From the NCBI GenBank assembly GCA_903851225.1, contig CAINNT010000032.1, forward strand, positions 1-24,179: a stretch of DNA of 24,179 nt. Direction: 5' to 3'. The DNA comes from an uncultured Chloroflexota bacterium. Its GTDB lineage: Bacteria > Chloroflexota > Limnocylindria > Limnocylindrales > Limnocylindraceae. The position numbers were made by a program, and so were the translations under genes. The notes below the pieces were generated by a model. It was given only the letters and a program-made list of their open reading frames with translations, did no database searches and was not told where the DNA came from. This document shows, piece by piece, positions 13,458 through 21,483 of this stretch (positions within the stretch are counted from its first letter, which is position 1; each line of letters opens with the position of its first letter).

Positions 13458-15443
13458 ATGAAGACGTCGCCCAACACTTCCGAGTTCCGCCCCGACATCG
13501 AGGGACTTCGGGGCGTTGCGATCCTTCTCGTGCTGCTCTTCCACGCGGGTCTGCCATGGACGCCAGGTGGATTCGTTGGCGTTGATGTCTTCTTCGTCAT
13601 CAGCGGGTTCTTGATCACCGGCAAGCTGTGGCGGGAATCACAGCAGCCAGGTGGGCTGAACATCGCACGGTTCTACGCATGGAGAATCCGTCGACTCCTA
13701 CCAGCGGCGCTTGTCGCCGTCGCAGTGATCTCCCTCGTTGGGCTCATCGTCGCCGCGCCGCTTGACCGCAGCGAGTTAGCGGCCGATGGTGCAGCGTCGG
13801 CACTCTCGATTGCCAACATGCGCTTCATCGGTTCGGTCGATTACTTTGCTGCAACTTCGAGCCCGTCGCCCTTCTTGCACTTCTGGTCGCTCAGCGTCGA
13901 AGAGCAGTTCTACCTAGTCTGGCCGGCGCTCATCGTGTTCCTCTCCTGGCGAGGCGGTAGCGCGCGGCGCCTGTTCGCAGTGCTCCTGCTTGGCGTCGTT
14001 GCCTCGTTTGCGCTCAGCCTGTGGCTCACCGATGCCTCCCCTTCGCGTGCCTTCTACCTGCTGCCGACGCGCGTCTGGCAGCTCGGGGTGGGCGGCCTGC
14101 TCGCCCTCGCTGGCGTGATGGGGACCTCGCGTCGAGCTGGTGCGATCGCATGGGCTGGTCTCGCCGTGGTTGCACTGGCAGGGGTGGTACTCAGCGCCGA
14201 GACACCGTATCCCGGGCTTGCCGCGCTCCTCCCCACCACGGGTGCCGTCGCACTTCTCTACGGTGGTGCAGCGCCGAGCGGACCTGTGCGACTCCTCACC
14301 GCTGCGCCACTTCGTCTCCTTGGCAAGATCAGTTACTCGCTCTACCTCTGGCACTGGCCACTTCTTGTGCTCCCCCTCCTGTTCCTCGAGCGCGCGCTCA
14401 CCGGCGTTGAAATCGTGGTGGCGGTTGCCGCAGCGATCGGCATCTCGTGGGTGAGCTGGCGATTTGTCGAGCAGCCCTTCAGGTACAGCGATCGCTCGCG
14501 ACGCGCCACCTCGTGGAGCGCGATCCGCGCTGGAGTGGCGGGAATCCTTTCCGTTGCTCTCTTCACGCAAGGGCTCGCCGCGGCGCTCCCCTCGACGGTC
14601 GTTGCCGTTCAGCCAACGCCGAGTCCCTCGGGCTCACCGACGGCAAGCGACGGGCCGATCGCACTTCCACAAGATCTTGCCCCGTCACTGGCGTCGGCGC
14701 GCGATGACGAAGAGCGGCTGCGCGGCGACGGCTGCCTTGCATTTGAACGCGTCACAACGCCACCAGAATGTGTGTATGGCGTCAAGGGATCGACGGTCAC
14801 GATCGCGCTCGTCGGCGACTCGCATGCGTCGCACTGGTTCCCCGCAATCGAGGCGATTGCCCTCGAGCGTGGTTGGAGATTGCTCACCTTCGTCAAGGTC
14901 TCGTGTTCGTTCACGACACTCCCGCAGCGCAACCTGGCGCTGAAGCGTGCGTACCGTGAGTGCACCACCTTCAACGAGGCTACGGTGGCGCGACTCTCCG
15001 AGATCAAGCCGGCGCTGACGATCATCGTGAATCGCCGCACATTCCGCCCGATCGCCGAAGGGGTCACACCGACCATCGCGGGAGCGGCGCTCGGCAAAAT
15101 GGTTGCTCGCCTCCCTGGGACAACGGCCATTCTCGTAGACACGCCAGATCCTGGCCGCGATGTGCCCGCCTGCCTCTCAAAGCACCCGAGCGATATTCGC
15201 GCCTGCCTCTTCACACAAGACGACGCAGATAATCGTGAGATCGGCGTGGCTGAGCGTGTGGCGGCCGAAGCCTCTGGGGCGACGCTGATCGATCTGACGA
15301 GCGAGATCTGTGCCGCGTGGCCCTGCTCGCCGATTGCCAAGAACGTGTTGATCTACCGCGACGAGGACCACATGACCGAGACGTTCTCGCGAACCCTCGC
15401 GACGCCACTTGGGGTAGAGATCGCGAAGCTGCTGCCGCGCTAG
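13458..15443 (+). CDS. OafA-type acyltransferase with C-terminal SGNH domain
   Basis: Integral-membrane O-acyltransferase, 661 aa, expected to acetylate a cell-surface polysaccharide or peptidoglycan. Residues 1-375 are the Acyl_transf_3 domain: RPDIEGLRGVAILLVLLFHAG (catalytic-region His29), GFVGVDVFFVISGFLIT, FYAWRIRRLLPA, FLHFWSLSVEEQFYLVWP and ISYSLYLWHWPLL, ten or so membrane segments in all. After a Pro/Ser linker (about 385-400) comes an exported SGNH hydrolase-like domain with GDSHASHW (Ser455) and a final YRDEDHMT (Asp635, His638), giving the Ser-Asp-His set. Cysteines at 426, 438, 483, 502, 572, 583, 618 and 623 suggest disulphides outside the membrane. This is the two-domain layout of OatA/OafA proteins. 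It starts four bases after the sortase-like gene, implying co-expression. Confidence 0.93.
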   Translation: MKTSPNTSEFRPDIEGLRGVAILLVLLFHAGLPWTPGGFVGVDVFFVISGFLITGKLWRESQQPGGLNIARFYAWRIRRLLPAALVAVAVISLVGLIVAAPLDRSELAADGAASALSIANMRFIGSVDYFAATSSPSPFLHFWSLSVEEQFYLVWPALIVFLSWRGGSARRLFAVLLLGVVASFALSLWLTDASPSRAFYLLPTRVWQLGVGGLLALAGVMGTSRRAGAIAWAGLAVVALAGVVLSAETPYPGLAALLPTTGAVALLYGGAAPSGPVRLLTAAPLRLLGKISYSLYLWHWPLLVLPLLFLERALTGVEIVVAVAAAIGISWVSWRFVEQPFRYSDRSRRATSWSAIRAGVAGILSVALFTQGLAAALPSTVVAVQPTPSPSGSPTASDGPIALPQDLAPSLASARDDEERLRGDGCLAFERVTTPPECVYGVKGSTVTIALVGDSHASHWFPAIEAIALERGWRLLTFVKVSCSFTTLPQRNLALKRAYRECTTFNEATVARLSEIKPALTIIVNRRTFRPIAEGVTPTIAGAALGKMVARLPGTTAILVDTPDPGRDVPACLSKHPSDIRACLFTQDDADNREIGVAERVAAEASGATLIDLTSEICAAWPCSPIAKNVLIYRDEDHMTETFSRTLATPLGVEIAKLLPR

Positions 15444-16231
15444 CGCTGCGCTCGCTCTGCTGCGTAGAGCATGATCGCAGAGGCGACCGCAAGGTTGAGG
15501 CTCTCGGCGGTGCCGAGCATCGGGATCAGCGCCGCGCTGGCACAGGCACCACGTAGGTCCGCACTCAGCCCATCCGCCTCCGTTCCGATCACGATCAACG
15601 TTGGTGCCATGTAGTCGATCTCGGCGTAATCGGACGCTCCGTCGAGCGCCGTGGCAACGGTGCTGCCAGGCCAGCGCTTCAGCAGCGTGACTGCCTCATC
15701 GTGCGTTGCGCGAAAGATCGGCACCGTGAAGATGGAGCCCATCGTGGCGCGCACCGTCTCGATGGAGTACGGGTCGCACGAGTTCCCCACCAGAATGACG
15801 CCGCCGGCGGCACACGCATCGGCGCTGCGAATTGCGCTCCCAAGGTTGCCAGGGTCGCGCGGCGCCTCAAGCATCAGCCAGCGCGCTGCGCGAGTCGCGT
15901 CAATCGTTGCCACAGACTGAACTTCTGGTGCAGGGTCGGCGTACACGGCGAGGTGCTCCTGCGGGTTGTCACGCCCCGTGATCTTCGCCAGCACCTCGGT
16001 CGTCACCGAGATCGATTCGCGAGCGCGGCTCGCTCCGCCATCGATTGGGGCGCGAAGCGGCCCTGCGGTCAGCAGCATCTCGGGAATCCAACCCGCCGCG
16101 GTGGCGGTGGCGATCGTGCGCTCGCCTTCGGCGAGGAAGAGTCGCTGCTCGTCGCGACCCTTAGGCGTGCGCAAGGCGCGCAGCCCTTTCACCACCGGGT
16201 TGGAGAGGCTCTCGATTCGCAGCGGTCCCAT
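15440..16231 (-). CDS. SpoU/TrmH-family RNA 2'-O-methyltransferase
   Basis: SAM-dependent rRNA or tRNA ribose methyltransferase with the knotted SPOUT fold, 263 aa. An N-terminal substrate-binding region (IESLSNPVVKGLRALRTPKGRDEQRLFLAEGERTI) is the form found in the RlmB/TsnR-like branch. The catalytic domain shows motif 1, EAPRDPGNLGSAIRSADA, with the catalytic Arg. Motif 2 is VIGTEADGLS, where GTEADG replaces the common GNEGxG, and motif 3 is IPMLGTAESLNLAVASAIMLY. Target nucleotide is unknown. The stop shares the palindromic CTAG with the convergent acyltransferase stop, a four-base overlap. TATCCT six bases before ATG 16231 suggests its own leaderless promoter, although the GH18 gene ends only 15 bases upstream. 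Confidence 0.93.
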   Translation of the reverse strand: MGPLRIESLSNPVVKGLRALRTPKGRDEQRLFLAEGERTIATATAAGWIPEMLLTAGPLRAPIDGGASRARESISVTTEVLAKITGRDNPQEHLAVYADPAPEVQSVATIDATRAARWLMLEAPRDPGNLGSAIRSADACAAGGVILVGNSCDPYSIETVRATMGSIFTVPIFRATHDEAVTLLKRWPGSTVATALDGASDYAEIDYMAPTLIVIGTEADGLSADLRGACASAALIPMLGTAESLNLAVASAIMLYAAERAQR

Positions 16232-16237
16232 GCGGGG

Positions 16238-16243
16238 AGGATA
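16238..16243 (-). promoter_or_regulatory. -10-like hexamer TATCCT, leaderless-type start
   Basis: On the bottom strand TATCCT ends six bases before ATG 16231, in the 15-base gap after the GH18 gene. The methyltransferase can thus be transcribed apart from the GH18 operon. Confidence 0.45.
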
Positions 16244-16246
16244 CCC

Positions 16247-17215
16247 CTAGGGGGCAGTGACAGTTTCGCCAATCACTCTCAGGAGTGAGTCGTCGCCGCG
16301 CGCATCCTGCGAGAGCTCCCAGATCATGATCCCGCCGGCACGCTCCAGTGCAAGTTGCGTCTTGCGCCGAATCGTTGCCGGGCCGTTGTAGTTCTGTTCC
16401 ACACCTCGAAACAGGATGCGATCGCCGATGGCCGTTGCTGGGTCGCTTGCCAGCAGCGTGCGATACGTGGCGTTCCCTGGCCGCCCATAGAAGGGCACAC
16501 CGAGCACGAGTTTATTGGGGTGAATTCCTCGCGCAAGCCAGGTCGTAATCGAGCGCTCTGCCATCGCATACGACGAGTGATCGTTCCGCGGGCCGTCGTA
16601 TGCCATGAGGTTGATGAAGTCGAGCTGCCCAACGGCATCTGTCGATATTCCCTCCGCGTCCGTCGCGTCGGCGAGGACTGCCGCAGTGACTAACGCCCCG
16701 GCTGGAAGCGCTGAGCGGAACGCAGCAGCAAGTGCGGAGAAGTTGGCCGCCGAGGCCCCAGCATTCGGATACTCCCAATCAATGTCGATTCCATCAAGCT
16801 GATAGGTGGCACAGAAATCTGCCACGCGTTTCGCAAGTTTTTCGCGAATCGCCGGGTCAGCGGCGAGCGTCTCGAATTCCTTGTCCCAGCCCCATCCCCC
16901 AACGGCGATGAGCACCTTGACGCCGTGCCTCTTGGCCTGTGTGACGACCTTGCGCAAGTGATTCGGCGCACCGAATGGCCGTGTTGTGCCGTTTGCCCGT
17001 GGAATCAAGAACGAGTAGTTGATGTGCGTCAACACCGAGAAGTCAATCGCATCAATGTTCGCGGCGGGCGTCACATAGCCAACAACCTTGAATGGTTCGG
17101 TTCGCAGAATTGGGGTTGGGCTTGGTGATGCAGTCGGCGTTTCCGCAACCGAGCAGCCGATGAGCACGAGTGCGAGGGCAACGGTGCTCCACGCTGCACC
17201 CACGAACCGCCGCAT
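16247..17215 (-). CDS. GH18 glycoside hydrolase lipoprotein
   Basis: Secreted lipoprotein of 322 aa, from the chitinase/spore-cortex-hydrolase class. The signal peptide ends in a lipobox, V-L-I-G-C21, followed by a Thr/Pro/Ser linker. The barrel begins at FKVVGYVTPAANIDAIDFSVLTHINYSFL. The SxGG block appears as AVGGWGW (about 105-110). The catalytic DxxDxDxE is complete in DGIDIDWEYP, with D141, D144, D146 and the acid E148. FINLMAYD and GIMIWELSQD supply the late conserved Tyr, Asp and Trp. It can act on beta-1,4-linked N-acetylglucosamine glycans, either chitin or peptidoglycan. Its ATG overlaps the TGA of the serine hydrolase by one base, so the two are translated together and may act on the same wall or surface polymer. 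Confidence 0.93.
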   Translation of the reverse strand: MRRFVGAAWSTVALALVLIGCSVAETPTASPSPTPILRTEPFKVVGYVTPAANIDAIDFSVLTHINYSFLIPRANGTTRPFGAPNHLRKVVTQAKRHGVKVLIAVGGWGWDKEFETLAADPAIREKLAKRVADFCATYQLDGIDIDWEYPNAGASAANFSALAAAFRSALPAGALVTAAVLADATDAEGISTDAVGQLDFINLMAYDGPRNDHSSYAMAERSITTWLARGIHPNKLVLGVPFYGRPGNATYRTLLASDPATAIGDRILFRGVEQNYNGPATIRRKTQLALERAGGIMIWELSQDARGDDSLLRVIGETVTAP

Positions 17216-19920
17216 CAGCGAAGCGTCTTGATGGTGCCGATGTCAACGCGTGGCGAGGGTCCAGCCGGTGCCGACCAGGCAACGAGCGTCACCTTGTAGC
17301 TGACCCCTTTGACCAAGCCTGTGATGGTGCACGTTGCCGCAGCACCTGCCACCTGTGTGAGCGACGTGCCGGCAAGCGTGCAGCTACGCGTTGTGCGGCC
17401 TTTCGCTGTGGCGGTGGCGATCCAGCCCGTTGCTTCAGTGGAGTCGGCGGGGAGCGTCCAATTGACGCGGATGGTGCCGCGTCCTGCGGTGAGGGTTGCA
17501 CCAACAGGTGCGGCGGGTGACTGGTTCGCCCAGACTCCGATGCAGCGACCGCCGCGACTGCCAGGTGCAGCGCTTCGCACTCGCGTCGCGGCGTAGATCG
17601 TTCCGAATGCGCTCGACGCCAGCGCGTCGGGCTCAACCGCAAGGCCATTGCCGATGGTGCTGTATCGCTGGGTAATGGGATCCCAGACGGCGAGGTTCGG
17701 GGCGTCCAATGCGCCAGCCTTGGCGAAATAGCCACCAACGGCAACGGTTCCGTCGGCCAGCCTGGTCATCGCCGTCACCCATGAGGTGCGCCGCGGGTAG
17801 CTCACGCCACCGCCCAACGGCACCCAGCCACCTGGCGCCGCAGGCTCGATCACCTGAACTGCATCGCCATACCAGCCGACACCGCGTCCAACGAGCGGCT
17901 TGCCGAGTGCGTCAACGACCATGCTCGTCGGAAGGTCAGAGAAGAGTCGCGCATCGCCGATCACGCTCCACGTCTTTGCTGTGGGGTTCCATGTCGAGAC
18001 AAGGCCATCAGCAAAGCGACCGGCGGCGTACACGGTCCCGTCGGTTGCCCATGCGGCAGAGACAACGTCGGACTTCAATCCAGCACCGAGCGCCACCCAG
18101 CGTTTTCGTGATGGGCTCCACGTCGCGATGTTTTCAGAGGCGATGCCGCCTGCACGTGTGAAGCGGCCCCCGACCAGAAGGCTCCCGGTCGATGGATCAA
18201 GCGAGATCGTTCGGACTGAAATTCCTTTGCCGGAGAGCCCCGTGCCGACCTTTGACCAGACTCCCGTCTTGAGATTGAGCTGAGCGATCCCGACGACTGC
18301 AACGCGACGGTTGCCTCGTGTCACGCTGGAGAAGTTTCCTGCCGCATAGAGGAGATTTCGCGAAGCATCTACGGCAAGCCCATACACCGACGCGACGCGC
18401 CCGGAAGACGTCCTCAGGTTCGCGAGTGCCTGCCATGCACCGGTTCGCGGGTCGCGAATCGCCAGCCCCGCCACGGCGGTACCGGCCGCCTTTGTCAATC
18501 CTGCGCCGCCGACAACCAGCCGACCATCGGGGAGTTCCACCATCGACGTCGTGCTCCCAACCCAACCATCGGGCGCGCCGAGCGCGATCCAGCGAGGTGC
18601 CAAGGCGTCGCTGCTGCTGCTCGGCGTCGAGTCTCCACAGTAATCCGCAGGGAGAACGACTGGGGCGTCGGGCGGCTCTGGATCGCCGCTCTCCGCGGCG
18701 GAGAGGCGCGGCATGCCACTCCCATCTATGGCGGGTTGATCGATCATCGTGTAAAGCTCCTGCACAAGATCATCGGCAAACGAGCCGGTTGTGGGTGAGC
18801 CGTTTGCAACGGCGGCGATCGTGATCCCGAGCGCAGGGATTCGTTTGAGCGAGCTCGTGACTCCGGAGAATCCGCCGTTGTGACCGTAACTACGCAACCC
18901 GCCGATCCAGGTTCGATCAACCTGAGTTCCGTAGTTGTAGAGCCACGACGACCAGGTCTGGTAGGCAGCGCCGTTCATGGCAAGGGTTGGCTCGCCCTCG
19001 GTCAGTCGATTCCCCCAGAAGAGCTCGCCAAATCGCGCGAGGTCGCGCGGTGTGGAGAGCATGTCGCCCGCCCCGCGGAGCGCGATGCTGACCGCTTTAC
19101 TTGGAGCCCACCCTGCAACGCCATACGGCTTTCCACCAATATGTGGCCGAGCCGCACCCGACTTCGGTCCCCACCCCGTTTCCGTCAGGTTCATCGGGTC
19201 CAGGAGCAGCGACTGAACCAACGTTTTCCACGGAACGCCAGTGGCGCGTTCGGCGGCGATCGTCACGAGCGTGAAACCCGAGTTGGAATACCTGAAACTA
19301 CCGACTGCCGTCGGTGGGAGCAGGCCCTGCACCGCCGTCAGGGGCGTCACCTGCGCGTTCTGATTCCTGCTTAGCCATCCCATTCTGGAGTCCTTGTCGG
19401 TTAACCAATCGCTCATGCCAGATCGATGGAGGAGCAGTTGCGCGATGGTCACTTCAGGCTTCACGTCAGCCTCGGGAACGAGCGTGGCGGCGCGCGTGCT
19501 CAACGGCAGAGCTCCGCAGTGGTCGAGAAGAAGCGCGACTGCGGCAGTGAACGCCTTGCTGGTGCTGGCAATGGCAAACGGCGTCGATGTGGTTGCGACC
19601 CGTCTGCTCTTGGTGTCGCCTATCCCGGAGACTGCCGTGTAGCTTCGACCATCATCCCAGCGAATCGCAACCGAGACACCTGAGTGGCGAGTGCGACGCG
19701 CCTTCTGCCATGCGACGATCTTTGCGGTGAGAGCGTTGCTGAGTGTCGGATTGACCTCTCGCCCCGGAGGTAGGGGCACGGGGCGCGCGGCACATGAGCG
19801 CCAATCCACTGGATCCGTCGCCGCAACTTGCTCCACTGGTTGACTAGCAAGGACAATTGCGACGGCGAGCAGCGTGACGCTGAGACGAGCAGTGCGACGC
19901 GAGGTTGCGGCGAATGGCAT
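17215..19920 (-). CDS. Secreted serine hydrolase (beta-lactamase family) fused to propeller-like repeats and a fibronectin III domain
   Basis: Exported 901-residue protein. Residues 1-34 are a signal peptide (SVTLLAVAIVLA core). About 55-400 is a class C beta-lactamase/esterase domain with all three motifs: S119-T-S-K122, Y211-S-N213 and H347-N-G349. After a Pro/Ser linker, residues about 442-800 hold five to six repeats built on 'G-x-[LV]-[YV]-[VA]-[GA]-G-x-F' then 'W-x-P...W...G', at about 467, 523, 579, 628, 724 and 774. These resemble a kelch-like or Delta-60-type propeller. Residues about 801-901 are a fibronectin III-like domain (PVGATLTAG, WIATATA, CTITGLVKGVSYKVTLVAW). The hydrolase could cleave D-alanyl peptides or esters; the repeats probably bind a surface ligand. 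It heads the GH18 operon and has TAGAAT six bases before its ATG. Confidence 0.85.
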   Translation of the reverse strand: MPFAATSRRTARLSVTLLAVAIVLASQPVEQVAATDPVDWRSCAARPVPLPPGREVNPTLSNALTAKIVAWQKARRTRHSGVSVAIRWDDGRSYTAVSGIGDTKSRRVATTSTPFAIASTSKAFTAAVALLLDHCGALPLSTRAATLVPEADVKPEVTIAQLLLHRSGMSDWLTDKDSRMGWLSRNQNAQVTPLTAVQGLLPPTAVGSFRYSNSGFTLVTIAAERATGVPWKTLVQSLLLDPMNLTETGWGPKSGAARPHIGGKPYGVAGWAPSKAVSIALRGAGDMLSTPRDLARFGELFWGNRLTEGEPTLAMNGAAYQTWSSWLYNYGTQVDRTWIGGLRSYGHNGGFSGVTSSLKRIPALGITIAAVANGSPTTGSFADDLVQELYTMIDQPAIDGSGMPRLSAAESGDPEPPDAPVVLPADYCGDSTPSSSSDALAPRWIALGAPDGWVGSTTSMVELPDGRLVVGGAGLTKAAGTAVAGLAIRDPRTGAWQALANLRTSSGRVASVYGLAVDASRNLLYAAGNFSSVTRGNRRVAVVGIAQLNLKTGVWSKVGTGLSGKGISVRTISLDPSTGSLLVGGRFTRAGGIASENIATWSPSRKRWVALGAGLKSDVVSAAWATDGTVYAAGRFADGLVSTWNPTAKTWSVIGDARLFSDLPTSMVVDALGKPLVGRGVGWYGDAVQVIEPAAPGGWVPLGGGVSYPRRTSWVTAMTRLADGTVAVGGYFAKAGALDAPNLAVWDPITQRYSTIGNGLAVEPDALASSAFGTIYAATRVRSAAPGSRGGRCIGVWANQSPAAPVGATLTAGRGTIRVNWTLPADSTEATGWIATATAKGRTTRSCTLAGTSLTQVAGAAATCTITGLVKGVSYKVTLVAWSAPAGPSPRVDIGTIKTLR

Positions 19921-20005
19921 GGAGAGATTCTAACCGCGAGGCCACAGGATGAGGCGATAGAATGTGCGGAGCGGGCCATGTGGCTCGCACCAGCGGGAGC
20001 GTGAA
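19921..20005. promoter_or_regulatory. Divergent promoter region, serine hydrolase / DUF1761 protein
   Basis: Two identical TAGAAT boxes face away from each other. The one on the bottom strand (19927-19932) is six bases from the serine hydrolase ATG, which suggests a leaderless message. The one on the top strand (19958-19963) would start RNA near 19970, giving a leader of about 35 bases with GGGAG (19995-19999) six bases before ATG 20006. An inverted repeat (GTGCGGAGC at 19964-19972, GCTCGCAC at 19983-19990, one unpaired base) straddles the predicted rightward start site. Confidence 0.55.
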
Positions 20006-20416
20006 ATGCCTGAAGTGAATGTGATCGGAATCATCGCGGGAACCGTCGTAAGTTTTGTGAGCGGCTTCCTCTGGTTTGGCCCAGCAACGTTCTTTCCAAC
20101 CTGGTGGCGCCTGATGGGGAAGGGGCCCGCGGATGTACCTGGTGGTGGCATCAATATGGGGGTCGCCTTCGGCTCGGTGCTCGTTGGCCAGGCGCTGCAG
20201 GTCACCGTCCTCGCGCTGATCCTCAGCGTGCTCAACCTCACCGCACCGCTTGATGGTGCACTCCTCGGACTCTTGATCGGCGTAGGAATCGTTGGTGGCA
20301 GCGGCCTCAGCCACCGCATCTTTGCCGGTCATGGCTTTGTCGTGCTCCTGCTTGAAGCGGGGAACGACATCGTGAACCTCGGTCTTGCGGGCGCGATCTT
20401 GGTTGCCCTCCGTTGA
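20006..20416 (+). CDS. DUF1761 membrane protein
   Basis: Small integral membrane protein of 136 aa with four hydrophobic segments. The first segment and loop, GIIAGTVVSFVSGFLWFGPATFFPTWWRLMGK, carry the DUF1761 (PF08570) signature 'G..WFGP.F...W...MG', and further Gly-rich helices follow. The family has no established function known to me. ATG 20006 is preferred over GTG 19964 because GGGAG lies six bases before it and because the conserved family N-terminus starts here. Its stop overlaps the TTG start of the P450 gene by four bases (TTGA), so production of the two proteins is linked and a joint role is possible but not shown. Confidence 0.85.
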   Translation: MPEVNVIGIIAGTVVSFVSGFLWFGPATFFPTWWRLMGKGPADVPGGGINMGVAFGSVLVGQALQVTVLALILSVLNLTAPLDGALLGLLIGVGIVGGSGLSHRIFAGHGFVVLLLEAGNDIVNLGLAGAILVALR

Positions 20417-21474
20417 CGGTTCGCGGCCCCTCACGGGTTGAGAGGCTACCGCGCGTTACCGGCTATGAGTCGGTCCGCGCGGCGGGGCGAAATTTCGAAC
20501 GGTACTCGTCGCTCCATCAGGGTGACGAAGATGTGCGCGCGTATCGACAACTCCCACTCGAGGCCGACCCACCACTGCACTCCGCGCTGCGCGCCTTCCT
20601 TGTGCCGTTTTTCTCCAAGGGGTCGCTCGCCCCGTACCAGCACGGGATCGACGCAGACGCACGCGAACTGATTGCACCGCTTGCGTCGGGCGAGCTGGAG
20701 ATCGTTCGTGGTGTCGGGCTCCCTCTCGTCGTCCGCACGATCGCCCGACTCCTTGATCGGCCCAACGACATTGAGGAGTGGGTGTCGTGGGGCCCCTCAG
20801 TTTGGGGCGATCACGATGGTCGGCGCGACGGGGCGGCGCTCCTCGCCTTCCTTCAGCGCGCAGTCGACGAAGGCGCAGCGGGAACGGGTGGGCGACTCTT
20901 CAACCTGCTCGCCCACACCCCAATTGCCGGAGAGATGCTGACGCGCGACCAGCAGATCGGCGTTGGCAGTCTGCTGCTGGCCGGGGGGCGCGACACCGTC
21001 ATGAACCTCATCGCTGGAATCGCCTGGATGGTCGCTGCGCATCCAGCGCACGTTTCTGCGCTGCGCGGCGACCTAGCTATGCGAACCGCCTTCATCGAAG
21101 AGACGCTGCGCCTCACGACGCCGCTCGGGCTCATGGAGCGCATCGATCGTGGAGAGAGTGGCGGTGATCCAGAGGTGTCCCCGCATGTTGGACTCGACTT
21201 TGCCTCGGCAAATCACGATGCGACCGTCTTCACCTGCCCCGCCGAGCTACGTCTAGATCGACCTGCAGCGACGCCTCACGTCGCGTTCGGGATCGGCCCG
21301 CATGCCTGTGTTGGTGCGCCGCTCGCTCGAATGGAGGCGCACGCAGTATTGGACGCACTGCTCGCGCATGCCCCGAACGGCTTGATCGTGCAAGAGCACC
21401 AAGCCCACTTCAGGAACGTTGGCGGCGTACAGGTTCCCGCAAGCTTTCAGCGTCTGGTGATTGCGGCTCGCTGA
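20413..21474 (+). CDS. Short cytochrome P450
   Basis: Haem-thiolate monooxygenase-like protein, 353 aa, clearly shorter than the 390-450 aa of most bacterial P450s. The haem loop is complete, F292-G-I-G-P-H-A-C299-V-G, followed by APLAR. The ExxR pair is E230-T-L-R233. The I-helix reads LLLAGGRDTV (G-G-x-D-T), so the acid/Thr pair for oxygen activation is kept (D194, T195). LEADPPLHSALRAFLVPFFS matches the helix C region (DpPeH..lR) and FASANHDATVF the segment before the haem loop. What is missing is roughly the first 35-45 residues (helix A and first sheet strands). A stop at 20353 and absence of other start codons mean the frame cannot begin before TTG 20413. No ferredoxin or reductase gene is adjacent. 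Substrate unknown. Confidence 0.88.
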   Translation: MTVRGPSRVERLPRVTGYESVRAAGRNFERYSSLHQGDEDVRAYRQLPLEADPPLHSALRAFLVPFFSKGSLAPYQHGIDADARELIAPLASGELEIVRGVGLPLVVRTIARLLDRPNDIEEWVSWGPSVWGDHDGRRDGAALLAFLQRAVDEGAAGTGGRLFNLLAHTPIAGEMLTRDQQIGVGSLLLAGGRDTVMNLIAGIAWMVAAHPAHVSALRGDLAMRTAFIEETLRLTTPLGLMERIDRGESGGDPEVSPHVGLDFASANHDATVFTCPAELRLDRPAATPHVAFGIGPHACVGAPLARMEAHAVLDALLAHAPNGLIVQEHQAHFRNVGGVQVPASFQRLVIAAR

Positions 21475-21483
21475 AACCTTCCG

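Noticed and set aside
13914..14570. Bottom-strand open frame inside the acyltransferase gene
   Set aside because: Arg/Glu/His-rich shadow translation; the top strand has complete Acyl_transf_3 motifs.
19844..20434. Bottom-strand open frame across the divergent promoter region and DUF1761 gene
   Set aside because: Its product has no membrane or domain pattern, whereas the top-strand frame matches DUF1761 and has a Shine-Dalgarno.
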